NCBI GenBank assembly: GCA_035628055.1
Contig: DASPKO010000136.1
Span: forward strand, 1 to 5,793
DNA: 5,793 bases
DNA from: DASPKO01 sp035628055
GTDB lineage: Bacteria; Planctomycetota; Phycisphaerae; Phycisphaerales; UBA1924
Reading direction: 5' to 3'
The notes below the pieces were generated by a model. It ran no database searches, had not been told where the DNA came from, and was given only the letters and a program-made list of their open reading frames with translations. The translations under genes were made by a program, and so were the position numbers. Of the stretch, positions 1-5,645 are shown one piece after another. The first letter of the stretch is position 1. Every line of letters begins with the position of its first letter.

Positions 1-50
1 TCCGGGTAGGTCCCGCGGATGTCGTAGGCCTTGAAAACGCGTCCAAGCAT
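1..50 (-). CDS. Phosphomannomutase/phosphoglucomutase, N-terminal fragment (partial)
   Basis: Read on the minus strand, an ATG at 50 opens a frame giving MLGRVFKAYDIRGTYP before the window ends. The FKAYDIRG block is the typical N-terminus of the alpha-D-phosphohexomutase family (ManB/AlgC/Pgm type). These cytoplasmic enzymes interconvert hexose 6-phosphates and 1-phosphates for nucleotide-sugar, capsule and LPS precursor synthesis. A GGGAGG lies about 10 nt upstream of the ATG, which is a rather long spacing for a ribosome binding site. The catalytic phosphoserine loop and everything after it lie outside the window, so mannose versus glucose specificity cannot be judged. The gene is divergent from the tRNA-Pro gene. 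The family call rests on 16 residues, but they are a distinctive block. Confidence 0.75.
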   Translation of the reverse strand, partial: MLGRVFKAYDIRGTYP

Positions 51-141
51 GGAGAGGAGGCCTCCCGGAGATGGGGGCAAAGGTTAGCAGGTGCTTGGTG
101 AAAAGGCGCGGATCGCCGCCTATCGTCCATGCTCCAATCAC
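51..141. other. Divergent intergenic region (phosphohexomutase / tRNA-Pro)
   Basis: These 91 bases separate the leftward phosphohexomutase start from the rightward tRNA-Pro, so they should carry promoters for both. I find no convincing sigma-70 pair. The nearest candidates for the tRNA are TTGGTG (95-100) and TATCGT (121-126), but their 20 bp spacing is too wide. A 10 bp perfect palindrome GGAGGCCTCC (56-65) covers the minus-strand Shine-Dalgarno of the phosphohexomutase. Confidence 0.4.
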
Positions 142-216
142 CGGGGTGTAGCGCAGCTTGGTTAGCGCGTTTGACTGGGGGTCAAAAGGTCGGCGGTTCG
201 AATCCGCCCACCCCGA
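142..216 (+). tRNA. tRNA-Pro (anticodon GGG)
   Basis: The complete cloverleaf can be drawn. The acceptor stem CGGGGTG (142-148) pairs with CACCCCG (209-215). The D-stem GCGC (151-154) pairs with GCGC (165-168) around a loop containing GG. The anticodon stem TTTGA (170-174) pairs with TCAAA (182-186), around loop CTGGGGG with anticodon GGG at 177-179. The variable loop is AGGTC, and the T-arm is GGCGG-TTCGAAT-CCGCC (192-208). The discriminator is A216, and a C1-G72 pair is present; both are normal for bacterial tRNA-Pro. The anticodon reads CCC and CCU proline codons, and CCC is heavily used in this G+C-rich sequence. The 3' CCA is not encoded and must be added after transcription. Confidence 0.97.
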
Positions 217-230
217 TTGTGTCGAGGCAC

Positions 231-256
231 GGGGCCGTCCGGCAGCGGGCGGCCCC
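231..256 (+). terminator. Strong GC hairpin downstream of tRNA-Pro (terminator-like, no T-tract)
   Basis: GGGGCCGTCC (231-240) pairs with GGCGGCCCC plus one more G (247-256) to give a continuous 10 bp stem with one G-U pair and a 6 nt loop, GGCAGC. It begins 14 nt after the tRNA discriminator base. No run of T follows, so it is not a classical intrinsic terminator. It could end or stabilise the tRNA transcript, or mark a 3' processing boundary. In such G+C-rich DNA a chance hairpin cannot be excluded. Confidence 0.4.
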
Positions 257-359
257 GTCCGCGCGCACCCGGACCGATCTCCGCCCGTGCCCCCCGCTTT
301 CTTGGACCCTCCCGCGGGCCCGCGTCGATGATTCAGCCCAGGGCCCGCACGGGCCCGGC

Positions 360-363
360 GGAG
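360..363 (+). promoter_or_regulatory. Ribosome binding site deciding the scpB start
   Basis: GGAG lies 6 nt before the ATG at 370. The upstream in-frame candidates, a TTG at 217 and an ATG at 328, have no comparable purine-rich motif at a suitable distance, so the start at 370 is preferred. Confidence 0.6.
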
Positions 364-369
364 CACTTC

Positions 370-1140
370 ATGATCGAGGACGTGATCGAGCCGGCAAGCG
401 GCGGGTGTGATGACGGATCCGGCGTCGAGGTGGCCGTGGCCGCCGCGGTCGTCGAGGCCAAGCCGCGCGCCCCGCGCCGGCGCGGGCTCGCACCCCAGGC
501 TCCGGCGGGTCCCGGCCTCCAGCTTCCCGACCTTGGCTTGGTGGCCCCTGCCGCCGAGGCCGCGCTCCTGACCGCCGAGCGACCCCTTTCCGCGGCTCGG
601 CTCGCCGGCATCGTGCTCGCGGGCCCGCCCGGAGACGACCAGGCCCCAGCGCCCGAGGCCGTCCGGCTCGTCCAGGCGGCGGTCACCCATCTGAACGCGC
701 AGTACGAGGCGACGGGCCGCTCGTTCCGCATTGAGGAAGTCGCGGGCGGGTACCGGGTGATGACCCTCCCCCGCTTCGCTCCGGTTGTCGGCCGCCTGCG
801 GGCCCAGCACGCCAAGGCGGGCCTGAGCCCGGCCGCGATCGAGACCCTGGCGATCATCGCCTACAAGCAGCCCCTGACGCGCGCCCACCTCGAGGCGATC
901 CGCGGGGTTGCCTGCGGCGAGGTGCTCCGGACCCTGATCGACCGGCGGCTGGTGACGATCTGCGGGCGCGCCCCCGAGCTGGGCCGTCCGATGCTCTACG
1001 CCACGACCCGTCAGTTCCTCGAAACGTTCGGGCTCGCCTCCCTGCGCGACCTCCCCACCGCCGAGGACCTGCGCCAGCGCGACGAGGTCACCCCGGCGAC
1101 GCCGGTGGCACCCGCTGACGTGCGCGAGGCCGGCGAGTAA
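370..1140 (+). CDS. scpB: SMC-Scp complex subunit ScpB (segregation and condensation protein B)
   Basis: This 256-residue protein is the paired winged-helix (kite) subunit of the bacterial condensin complex. It binds the kleisin ScpA and, with SMC, compacts and segregates chromosomes on the nucleoid. Diagnostic blocks are visible: LLTAERPLSAARLAGI (about 66-81), LSPAAIETLAIIAYKQPLTR (152-171) followed by EAIRGV, and then GRPMLYATTRQFLETFGL (205-222), which leads into SLRDLP. These are the family signature motifs. The first 60 or so residues are a low-complexity, Ala/Pro/Arg-rich extension before the first winged helix, longer than in most ScpB proteins. A short acidic tail follows the core. 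The ATG at 370 is chosen because it has a GGAG motif 6 nt upstream; an ATG at 328 would add 14 residues and a TTG at 217 would add 51. scpA, often adjacent, is not in the window; the neighbour upstream is a tRNA gene. Confidence 0.93.
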   Translation: MIEDVIEPASGGCDDGSGVEVAVAAAVVEAKPRAPRRRGLAPQAPAGPGLQLPDLGLVAPAAEAALLTAERPLSAARLAGIVLAGPPGDDQAPAPEAVRLVQAAVTHLNAQYEATGRSFRIEEVAGGYRVMTLPRFAPVVGRLRAQHAKAGLSPAAIETLAIIAYKQPLTRAHLEAIRGVACGEVLRTLIDRRLVTICGRAPELGRPMLYATTRQFLETFGLASLRDLPTAEDLRQRDEVTPATPVAPADVREAGE

Positions 1141-1166
1141 GCTGCCCGCACGCCGCCGGCTTGGGC

Positions 1167-1200
1167 GCCGCACGAACCGCCGACCCCGGCGGCACGAACC
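1167..1200 (+). repeat. Short direct repeat flanking a GC hairpin, scpB downstream region
   Basis: GCACGAACC occurs at 1170-1178 and again at 1192-1200, a 22 nt period. Between the copies, CCGCCG (1177-1182) can pair with CGGCGG (1187-1192) around an ACCC loop. The hairpin follows the scpB stop by about 37 nt and has no T-tract. It may be a weak terminator or an operator-like element upstream of the next gene; its function is unknown. Confidence 0.35.
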
Positions 1201-1223
1201 ACTGGCGGGCCCACCGGAAACGT

Positions 1224-1227
1224 GGAG
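1224..1227 (+). promoter_or_regulatory. Ribosome binding site of the transglutaminase-like gene
   Basis: GGAG within GGAGAAG sits 7 nt before the ATG at 1235. This is near-ideal spacing and supports that start over those of the overlapping frames. Confidence 0.7.
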
Positions 1228-1234
1228 AAGCAAC

Positions 1235-2557
1235 ATGGACCCTCGGCTCAGCCGGCGCGAAGCGGGCAGGCGCATCGTCCTCACCTCGGCGGCGGGCCTG
1301 GCGTTGCCCGGCCTGGCGGCCTCGGCCTGGGGGGCGGTGGCCCAGCCGGCGCGGCCCGGAGCGCCCGGCACGACCCCGAACGCTCCTCCTTCCGCGCCCC
1401 CCCCGCCCTCGAAGCCCTCGGTGCTGGACAAGCTCCTCCGCAAGGGCCGCGACCGCGACTGGACGCTCGAGTGCCACGTGCACGTGGACGCCTATCAGCA
1501 GGTGCGCGAGGAGCAGGCCCCGGTGCTCACCCAGATCCGCTTTGCCAAGGCGGTCCTGGTCTTCCCGGCGATCCTGGGGTGCGCTTCGAGCGAGACGCTC
1601 ACCGAGCACTGGACGGGCGAGGTCCGGTTCGACGACCTGCCGGCGACCGACGCGCCGGTCTTCTCCGAGAACTTCCCCTGCGGCACGCGCCTGGCGCGGT
1701 GGGAGCTGCGTGACCGGGTCGGGCGCGAGGTGGACATCTCCGTGCGCATCCCCATGCGCTGCTGGGAGACCATCTTCGACGAGCGCGCCGCGGGCACGGT
1801 GAAGTGGCCCGGAGCGTGGGGCACGGTCTCGGCCTCGGCCCTCCGCCCCGACTCGCTCTCCGACTCGGCCAGCCCGGTGATCCGCGAGCTGGTCAAGTCA
1901 TGGAGCGAGGGGAAGGACCCCAAGACGCTCCCCCCCGTGCGGCTGGCCAAGTACCTCGCCGGACGCGTGCTCGAGCACGTCCAGCCCTCGGGGAGCGCGC
2001 TCCGGTTCGACAGGCATCAGCAGCTCGTGGGGCTCGAGCTGCTGCCGGCCTCGATCACCGCCCAGAGGCCCGAGGGCCGCCCGCCCGCCCCGCACGACGT
2101 CGTCTCCTTCCTGGTCGCGGTCTACCGGGCCGCCGGCCTGCCCGCGCGCACGGTGATCGGGTACGACATCCGCGAGAGCAAGGGGGAGGACGCCGGCTTC
2201 CTGGGGCGCAACCGCAGCACCCGCATCCCGAACCTCAAGGCCTGGGCCGAGTTCGCGCTCTACGACGAGACCGCCCAGAAGGAGCTCTGGGTGCCCGTGG
2301 ACATCCTGCGGCTGCGCTCGCAGAGCAGCAAGGCCCCGCGCCTGGAGGCGGCCTGGAAGTTCTTCGGCACCCACGACGAGCTCGACGACGTGATGCCCTT
2401 CGCCTTTCACTATCACCCCCCCACCACCGTCTTCGCGTACCGGTTCCCGGCCTTCTGGGGGTGGCTCCCGACGCCCGAGCTTCCCGCGGCGGAGCAGAGC
2501 ATCCGCTTCAGCTCGACGTCGACGCCCATGCAGGGCGGGAAGCCGGCACGGCGCTGA
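1235..2557 (+). CDS. Exported transglutaminase-like fold protein, probably catalytically inactive
   Basis: This 440-residue protein opens with a Tat-type leader: SRREAGRR at 6-13, then a hydrophobic Ala/Leu stretch to about residue 34. It is therefore probably exported folded across the inner membrane. A Pro/Ala-rich linker (about 38-62) follows, then a beta-rich N-terminal domain holding all four cysteines outside the leader (C80, C116, C149, C176). A transglutaminase-like core occupies about 235-360: the helix VRLAKYLAGRVLEHVQ, then FLVAVYRAAGLPARTVIGYD (292-311), matching the family's ALLRAxGIPAR-v-GY block, then NLKAWAEFALYD and LWVPVDI. Aligned on those blocks, the catalytic Cys position is P286 and the His position is K335, while the Asp is kept (D356). 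No Cys occurs after 176. In this family, proteins lacking the triad act as binding or scaffold domains, and I infer the same here. The C-terminal part (390-411) is aromatic-rich. The last 16 codons overlap the convergent glycosyltransferase-like gene. Substrate and partner are unknown. Confidence 0.8.
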   Translation: MDPRLSRREAGRRIVLTSAAGLALPGLAASAWGAVAQPARPGAPGTTPNAPPSAPPPPSKPSVLDKLLRKGRDRDWTLECHVHVDAYQQVREEQAPVLTQIRFAKAVLVFPAILGCASSETLTEHWTGEVRFDDLPATDAPVFSENFPCGTRLARWELRDRVGREVDISVRIPMRCWETIFDERAAGTVKWPGAWGTVSASALRPDSLSDSASPVIRELVKSWSEGKDPKTLPPVRLAKYLAGRVLEHVQPSGSALRFDRHQQLVGLELLPASITAQRPEGRPPAPHDVVSFLVAVYRAAGLPARTVIGYDIRESKGEDAGFLGRNRSTRIPNLKAWAEFALYDETAQKELWVPVDILRLRSQSSKAPRLEAAWKFFGTHDELDDVMPFAFHYHPPTTVFAYRFPAFWGWLPTPELPAAEQSIRFSSTSTPMQGGKPARR

Positions 2558-3686
2558 GCGGGCCCGGCGCCGCGGGACCGGTGGCGGCCTCCGACCAGAG
2601 CGCCGCGAGCGTGCCCGTGAACTCCCGGCCCCGCGCCGCATCGCGGGCGCGGGCGTGCCCGCGCAAGGCCGCGGAGAGCTCGCGCCGGCGGGCGCCGTCG
2701 CAGAGCAGCCTCATCATGGGGCCGCCCACCGCTTTCACGGTCGCGCGCTCGTACACGAGCTCGCCCTCGATCGGTCCGAGCACCTCGGTGGAGAGCTCCG
2801 AGCGGGGCATCACGACGGGCACGCCTGCGGCCCCCAGCCACGAGGCGAGAATCCCGCCGCGTCCCGGGGTCCCGGTCAGGCATCCCAGGTCGCAGGCGCC
2901 CAGGACGTCTCGGGCCGGCGCCGCCGGGCTGACGATGCGCCAGCGGCGGTCGTGCGCGCGCAGGTAGCGCGCCGCGCGCCGCATCCCCCCCACGCCGCGC
3001 GGGAGCACGCCCACGACCGGCGCCCCGGCGGTGAAGAGCAGCCCGCACAGGAAGGCGAAGTGGCGCGCGTCGGCCCGGGCGGGCGGGTCGGCGGCGAGGC
3101 CCACCAGCACGTCGTCCGCCCCGGCTCCCAGCTCCGCGCGCCAGCGCGCCCGCATCGGTGTCACGTCCGGGCACCCGACCGACGGGAGCGGAAGGACGCG
3201 GACGTCGCGCGCGCCCGCGGCCAGCCATCCGGCCCGGGCCTGCTCCTGACCCACCTCCGGGGCCACCGACACCACGAGGGAAGCGCGCTCCAAGGCTCGC
3301 CGGCGCAGCGCGCCGCGCACCGGTGGCTCGCCGCGTGCCGGCGCGCCGAGCACGCCGACGACGCACGGCACACCCGGCGCCGCCAGCATGGCCAGGGCCG
3401 CCATCGCATGCGACCAGGCCTGGATCAGCGCCGGCCGCCAGGCGCGGGCGAGAGCCCGCAGCGGCCGCCACGCCAGCTCGGGGCAGCCGGCCGGGGCGCC
3501 GAGGACGGGTCCGTCCGGGCGGTCGAGGCCGCGGGACGGGATGCCCACGGTGACCACCAGATGCTCTCCCGGAACCCGGAGGGCGGCGGCGCAGACCACG
3601 CCGGGCTCAAGGCCGTCGGCGGCCTCCATGAGGTGGAGCACGCGCGGCCCCAGGCCGCCGGCACGGGCGTGATGGGTCCGGAGCAT
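2508..3686 (-). CDS. Divergent GT-B / GT4-like glycosyltransferase
   Basis: This 392-residue frame has the layout of a two-domain GT-B glycosyltransferase. The N-terminal half starts with a Gly-rich turn and RVLHLMEAADGLEPGVVCAA, and includes ALIQAWSHAMAALA (86-99), like the 'i-h-aw-h' strand-loop of GT4 enzymes. The C-terminal half has DDVLVGLAADPPARADARHF (191-210), VSPAAPARDVLGACDLGCL (252-270) and LGAAGVPVVMPRSEL (284-298), which match the GT4 order of sugar-nucleotide domain blocks. The EX7E motif is not recognisable: its two Glu positions align with G275 and W283. Donor and acceptor are unknown, and it may be inactive or a distant family. The ATG at 3686 follows the previous gene's stop by 2 nt, suggesting translational coupling; its own Shine-Dalgarno is weak. 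A longer upstream frame would run through the lipoprotein genes and is rejected. Its 3' end overlaps the + strand gene by 50 bp. The Ala/Pro/Ser-rich last 25 residues look unconserved. Confidence 0.68.
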   Translation of the reverse strand: MLRTHHARAGGLGPRVLHLMEAADGLEPGVVCAAALRVPGEHLVVTVGIPSRGLDRPDGPVLGAPAGCPELAWRPLRALARAWRPALIQAWSHAMAALAMLAAPGVPCVVGVLGAPARGEPPVRGALRRRALERASLVVSVAPEVGQEQARAGWLAAGARDVRVLPLPSVGCPDVTPMRARWRAELGAGADDVLVGLAADPPARADARHFAFLCGLLFTAGAPVVGVLPRGVGGMRRAARYLRAHDRRWRIVSPAAPARDVLGACDLGCLTGTPGRGGILASWLGAAGVPVVMPRSELSTEVLGPIEGELVYERATVKAVGGPMMRLLCDGARRRELSAALRGHARARDAARGREFTGTLAALWSEAATGPAAPGPLSAVPASRPAWASTSS

Positions 3687-3688
3687 GC

Positions 3689-4384
3689 TTAGTCCGAGAG
3701 CCGGTCCTTTGTGGGCCGCTGCTCGTGCTCGTAAAAGAGTTGCCCGATCGCGGTCCCCAGCCGCTGCGCCAGCACGCGCTGCGCCTCGATGAGCTCGGCG
3801 GTGGTGCGCGGCGCGGTGCCCTGGCGCGGCGGGAGCTCGACGACGAGCTGGTGGTATCCCGGATCCCCGTCGGGCCACAGCCGCGTCCCCGTCTCCACGT
3901 CGACGACCTTCACGTCCGCGACGGCGCGCGGGGCGAAGGCGGTGCCGTCGGCCGAGAGCGTGAACTCCTCGATGCGCACGTACACGACCTGCCCCGCCGA
4001 GACGGCCCGCCCCACGTCGGCGATGCCCATGGGCCTGCCGAACTTCTCGCGCGCCACCACCGCCGCCACCGAGTCGGCCGCGATGACGTCCTTCGCGAGC
4101 TTGCGCGCCACCAAGTGCTCGTCGGCGGCCTGACCGATGCGCCGGCGCACCACGCGGTCGGGAACCCGGCTCGCGCGATCGTCCACGAACACCACCACGG
4201 GCTTGTGCTCGTCGAGCTGGTACTGTGCCGGCACCTTCTCCGGCCCCATCGCGAAGTATGCCGCCGGGCCGATGATGTTGCACCCCGCGGCCCCCGACAG
4301 GAGGACCGCGCCCAGCAGGCCGGCCAGCACGGCGCGGGGGCCGGACGGGAGCGGGAGGTCGACGTCGGCCGGTCGGTGTGCCAT
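3689..4384 (-). CDS. Putative lipoprotein B, paralogue of the upstream lipoprotein
   Basis: This 231-residue protein has a hydrophobic signal peptide (about 16-34) ending in SGAAGC, with C35 as the likely lipidated cysteine, so it is probably a membrane-anchored periplasmic or outer-membrane lipoprotein. The mature part alternates strands and helices: KPVVVFVDDR (61-70), a long Arg/Lys-rich helical region, VYVRIEEFTL (134-143), ADVKVVDVETGTRLWP (156-171), and a C-terminal helix ending in LFYEHEQR (216-223). Three of these blocks recur, at the same or nearly the same residue numbers, in the gene just upstream, so I infer tandem duplication. I do not recognise a named family. The strand-helix pattern recalls small secretion or transport accessory lipoproteins, but that is speculative. 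The start is an ATG at 4384 with AGGA 5 nt upstream. The longer in-frame extension toward 5071 is rejected because it overlaps the neighbouring lipoprotein gene and lacks a signal peptide. Confidence 0.72.
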   Translation of the reverse strand: MAHRPADVDLPLPSGPRAVLAGLLGAVLLSGAAGCNIIGPAAYFAMGPEKVPAQYQLDEHKPVVVFVDDRASRVPDRVVRRRIGQAADEHLVARKLAKDVIAADSVAAVVAREKFGRPMGIADVGRAVSAGQVVYVRIEEFTLSADGTAFAPRAVADVKVVDVETGTRLWPDGDPGYHQLVVELPPRQGTAPRTTAELIEAQRVLAQRLGTAIGQLFYEHEQRPTKDRLSD

Positions 4385-4452
4385 GAGCGTCCTGTCGGTG
4401 GGTCCGGGCCCGCGCCACGAGGCCGTGCCGGCTGTCGTTCGCGCGGGCGAGC

Positions 4453-5133
4453 TCAATACTCGGGGTAGTACGGCTCCTGGTGCTCGTAGAAGAGCCAGGA
4501 GGCCCGGTCGATGAAGCGCCGCGCCAGCGCGGTCTTGACGACCTGCGCGGACATTTCCGCCGGGCCGTACCCCGTCTGATCGGGGAAGTCCACGCTGATC
4601 GCCTCTTGGAAGCCAAACACCTCGGGAGCGGGGCCGTCGGCCTCGACGACGCTGATGGTGCCGGCGGCGACTCCCGCCCAGAGATACTGATTGCCCGGGT
4701 CGTTGAGGCGGAACTCCTGGAGCTCGACGTGCACCAGCCTCTCGACGCCGAGCCTGTCGGCCAGCTCCTCGGGCGCCATGGCGACCCAGCGCGGGTTGGC
4801 CGACAGGAAGCCCATCACCCGGTCGGGCGGCACGAAGCCCGCGGCGCCCGCGTGGTTCCGGAGCTGCTCGGAGATCCGGTAGGTGAGGAGCGGGACGACG
4901 TCGGGATGATCGGCCTGGATGATCCGGTCGGCCGCGACCACCACCGCGAAGCTCTTGCCCGCCAGGCCGTCGTAGCTCGCGGCGACGGCCCGGGTGGAGC
5001 TGCGGCGGCGGGACTCCTCCATGCCGCCGACCAGGGCGCCGAGCATGCACCCCGACGCGCACAAGGTGCACAGAGCCAGCGCCGCGGCGCCGAGGACGGT
5101 GGCGGTGCGACGCGTGGGGGCGGTGACGGGCAT
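4453..5133 (-). CDS. Putative lipoprotein A, paralogue of the downstream lipoprotein
   Basis: This 226-residue protein has an Arg-containing n-region, a hydrophobic Ala/Leu core (about 11-25) and a lipobox-like CASGC, with C29 as the probable lipidation site. Ala rather than Leu at -3 makes the box non-canonical. The mature region contains SFAVVVAADR (61-70), DVVPLLTYRISEQL (78-91), ELADRLGVERLVHVELQEF (123-141) and a C-terminal helix ending in ASWLFYEHQE (211-220), followed by a Tyr/Pro-rich tail, PYYPEY. The first, third and last blocks match lipoprotein B, encoded 68 bp downstream. Function is unknown; the likely location is the periplasmic face of a membrane. The ATG at 5133 has GGAG 5 nt upstream, and the DUF2752 gene ends 14 bp before it, so the two are probably co-transcribed. 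Confidence 0.75.
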   Translation of the reverse strand: MPVTAPTRRTATVLGAAALALCTLCASGCMLGALVGGMEESRRRSSTRAVAASYDGLAGKSFAVVVAADRIIQADHPDVVPLLTYRISEQLRNHAGAAGFVPPDRVMGFLSANPRWVAMAPEELADRLGVERLVHVELQEFRLNDPGNQYLWAGVAAGTISVVEADGPAPEVFGFQEAISVDFPDQTGYGPAEMSAQVVKTALARRFIDRASWLFYEHQEPYYPEY

Positions 5134-5147
5134 CGAGTCTCCGGGTT

Positions 5148-5645
5148 CTAGAGGCCGGGCCAGGTGACGAGTTTATACGCCCAGGAGACCCCCCAAGCTC
5201 CGGCGATCACCCACAGCGCCCGCGGGCGGAGCAGCGGCACGAACGCGCGCGCGAGGCGCGACCCCGTCAGGGCGACATAGGCCCCGATCCAGAACGCGGC
5301 CGCCGTGGCCAGCGCGAGGAGCGCCGCGAAGGGCTGGGCGATGAAGGCCGTGATCAGGTCGCCGTCGGCGGCGGCGGCAAACGCGGTGGTCATCCCGCAG
5401 GTCGGGCACGGGCGCCCGTAGGCCAGGGCCCACCCGCACGGGGGCAGTCCCAGTTGCTCGTGCGTGCCGTGCCCCGCCGGGGAGGGATCGAGCGCGCCGG
5501 CCATGACCAGCAGCCCCAGGCAGGCCAGCGCGACGGCCCCGGCATAGACCCGCACCACCCGGTCGGCGCGGCGCGGGAGGGCCGGCATTGCGGTCACCAC
5601 CGGCGCGGGGCCGGGGCCCGCCGGCTCAGTCAAAGCGGAAGACAC
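5148..5645 (-). CDS. DUF2752 family membrane protein
   Basis: This polytopic inner-membrane protein is up to 165 residues long. The DUF2752 signature is clear: GRPCPTCGMTTAFAAAADGD (77-96), i.e. a CPxCGxT motif followed by a Phe and the acidic-Gly turn, then a helix containing AQPFAALLAL. Predicted membrane segments are about 32-51, 102-124 and 143-160. Cysteines C70, C80 and C83 precede or form the motif. The family's biochemical role is not established. The longest frame starts at a GTG at 5645, overlapping the end of nuoA by 20 bp. An ATG at 5588 (residue 20) would give 146 residues, removes a low-complexity Pro/Ala leader and has a GGTGGTGA sequence upstream, so it is a credible alternative start. 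It lies between nuoA and two lipoprotein genes in a tight leftward cluster. Confidence 0.85.
   Translation of the reverse strand: MSSALTEPAGPGPAPVVTAMPALPRRADRVVRVYAGAVALACLGLLVMAGALDPSPAGHGTHEQLGLPPCGWALAYGRPCPTCGMTTAFAAAADGDLITAFIAQPFAALLALATAAAFWIGAYVALTGSRLARAFVPLLRPRALWVIAGAWGVSWAYKLVTWPGL

Noticed and set aside
56..65. Palindrome GGAGGCCTCC as a regulator site at the phosphohexomutase start
   Set aside because: It is only 10 bp with no loop, overlaps an expected Shine-Dalgarno, and is easily produced by chance in this composition.
95..126. Possible sigma-70 promoter for tRNA-Pro (TTGGTG and TATCGT)
   Set aside because: The spacer is 20 bp and both hexamers match poorly, so I do not call it a promoter.
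142..216. tRNA-Pro as an integration (att) site for a mobile element
   Set aside because: No integrase, no duplicated tRNA 3' end and no foreign-looking DNA is seen next to it; scpB follows directly.
1804..2967. A 387-codon + strand frame across the transglutaminase-like gene and beyond
   Set aside because: It is Arg/Ala/Pro/Gly-rich with no recognisable motif, and it shadows the well-supported frame at 1235-2557.
2655..3692. A 345-codon + strand frame opposite the glycosyltransferase-like gene
   Set aside because: Its composition (His/Arg/Gly/Ala-rich) and lack of motifs mark it as an antisense shadow; the minus strand shows ordered GT-B-like blocks.
2508..4616. A 702-codon open frame on the minus strand extending the glycosyltransferase-like gene upstream
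   Set aside because: The part upstream of 3686 runs out of frame through both lipoprotein genes and gives Arg/Gly-rich low-complexity protein with no domain. It is the usual effect of scarce stop codons in high-G+C DNA.
3725..5151. Long + strand frames opposite the lipoprotein genes (3725-4468 and 4480-5151)
   Set aside because: No motifs and shadow-like composition; the minus-strand frames have signal peptides, ribosome sites and mutual similarity.
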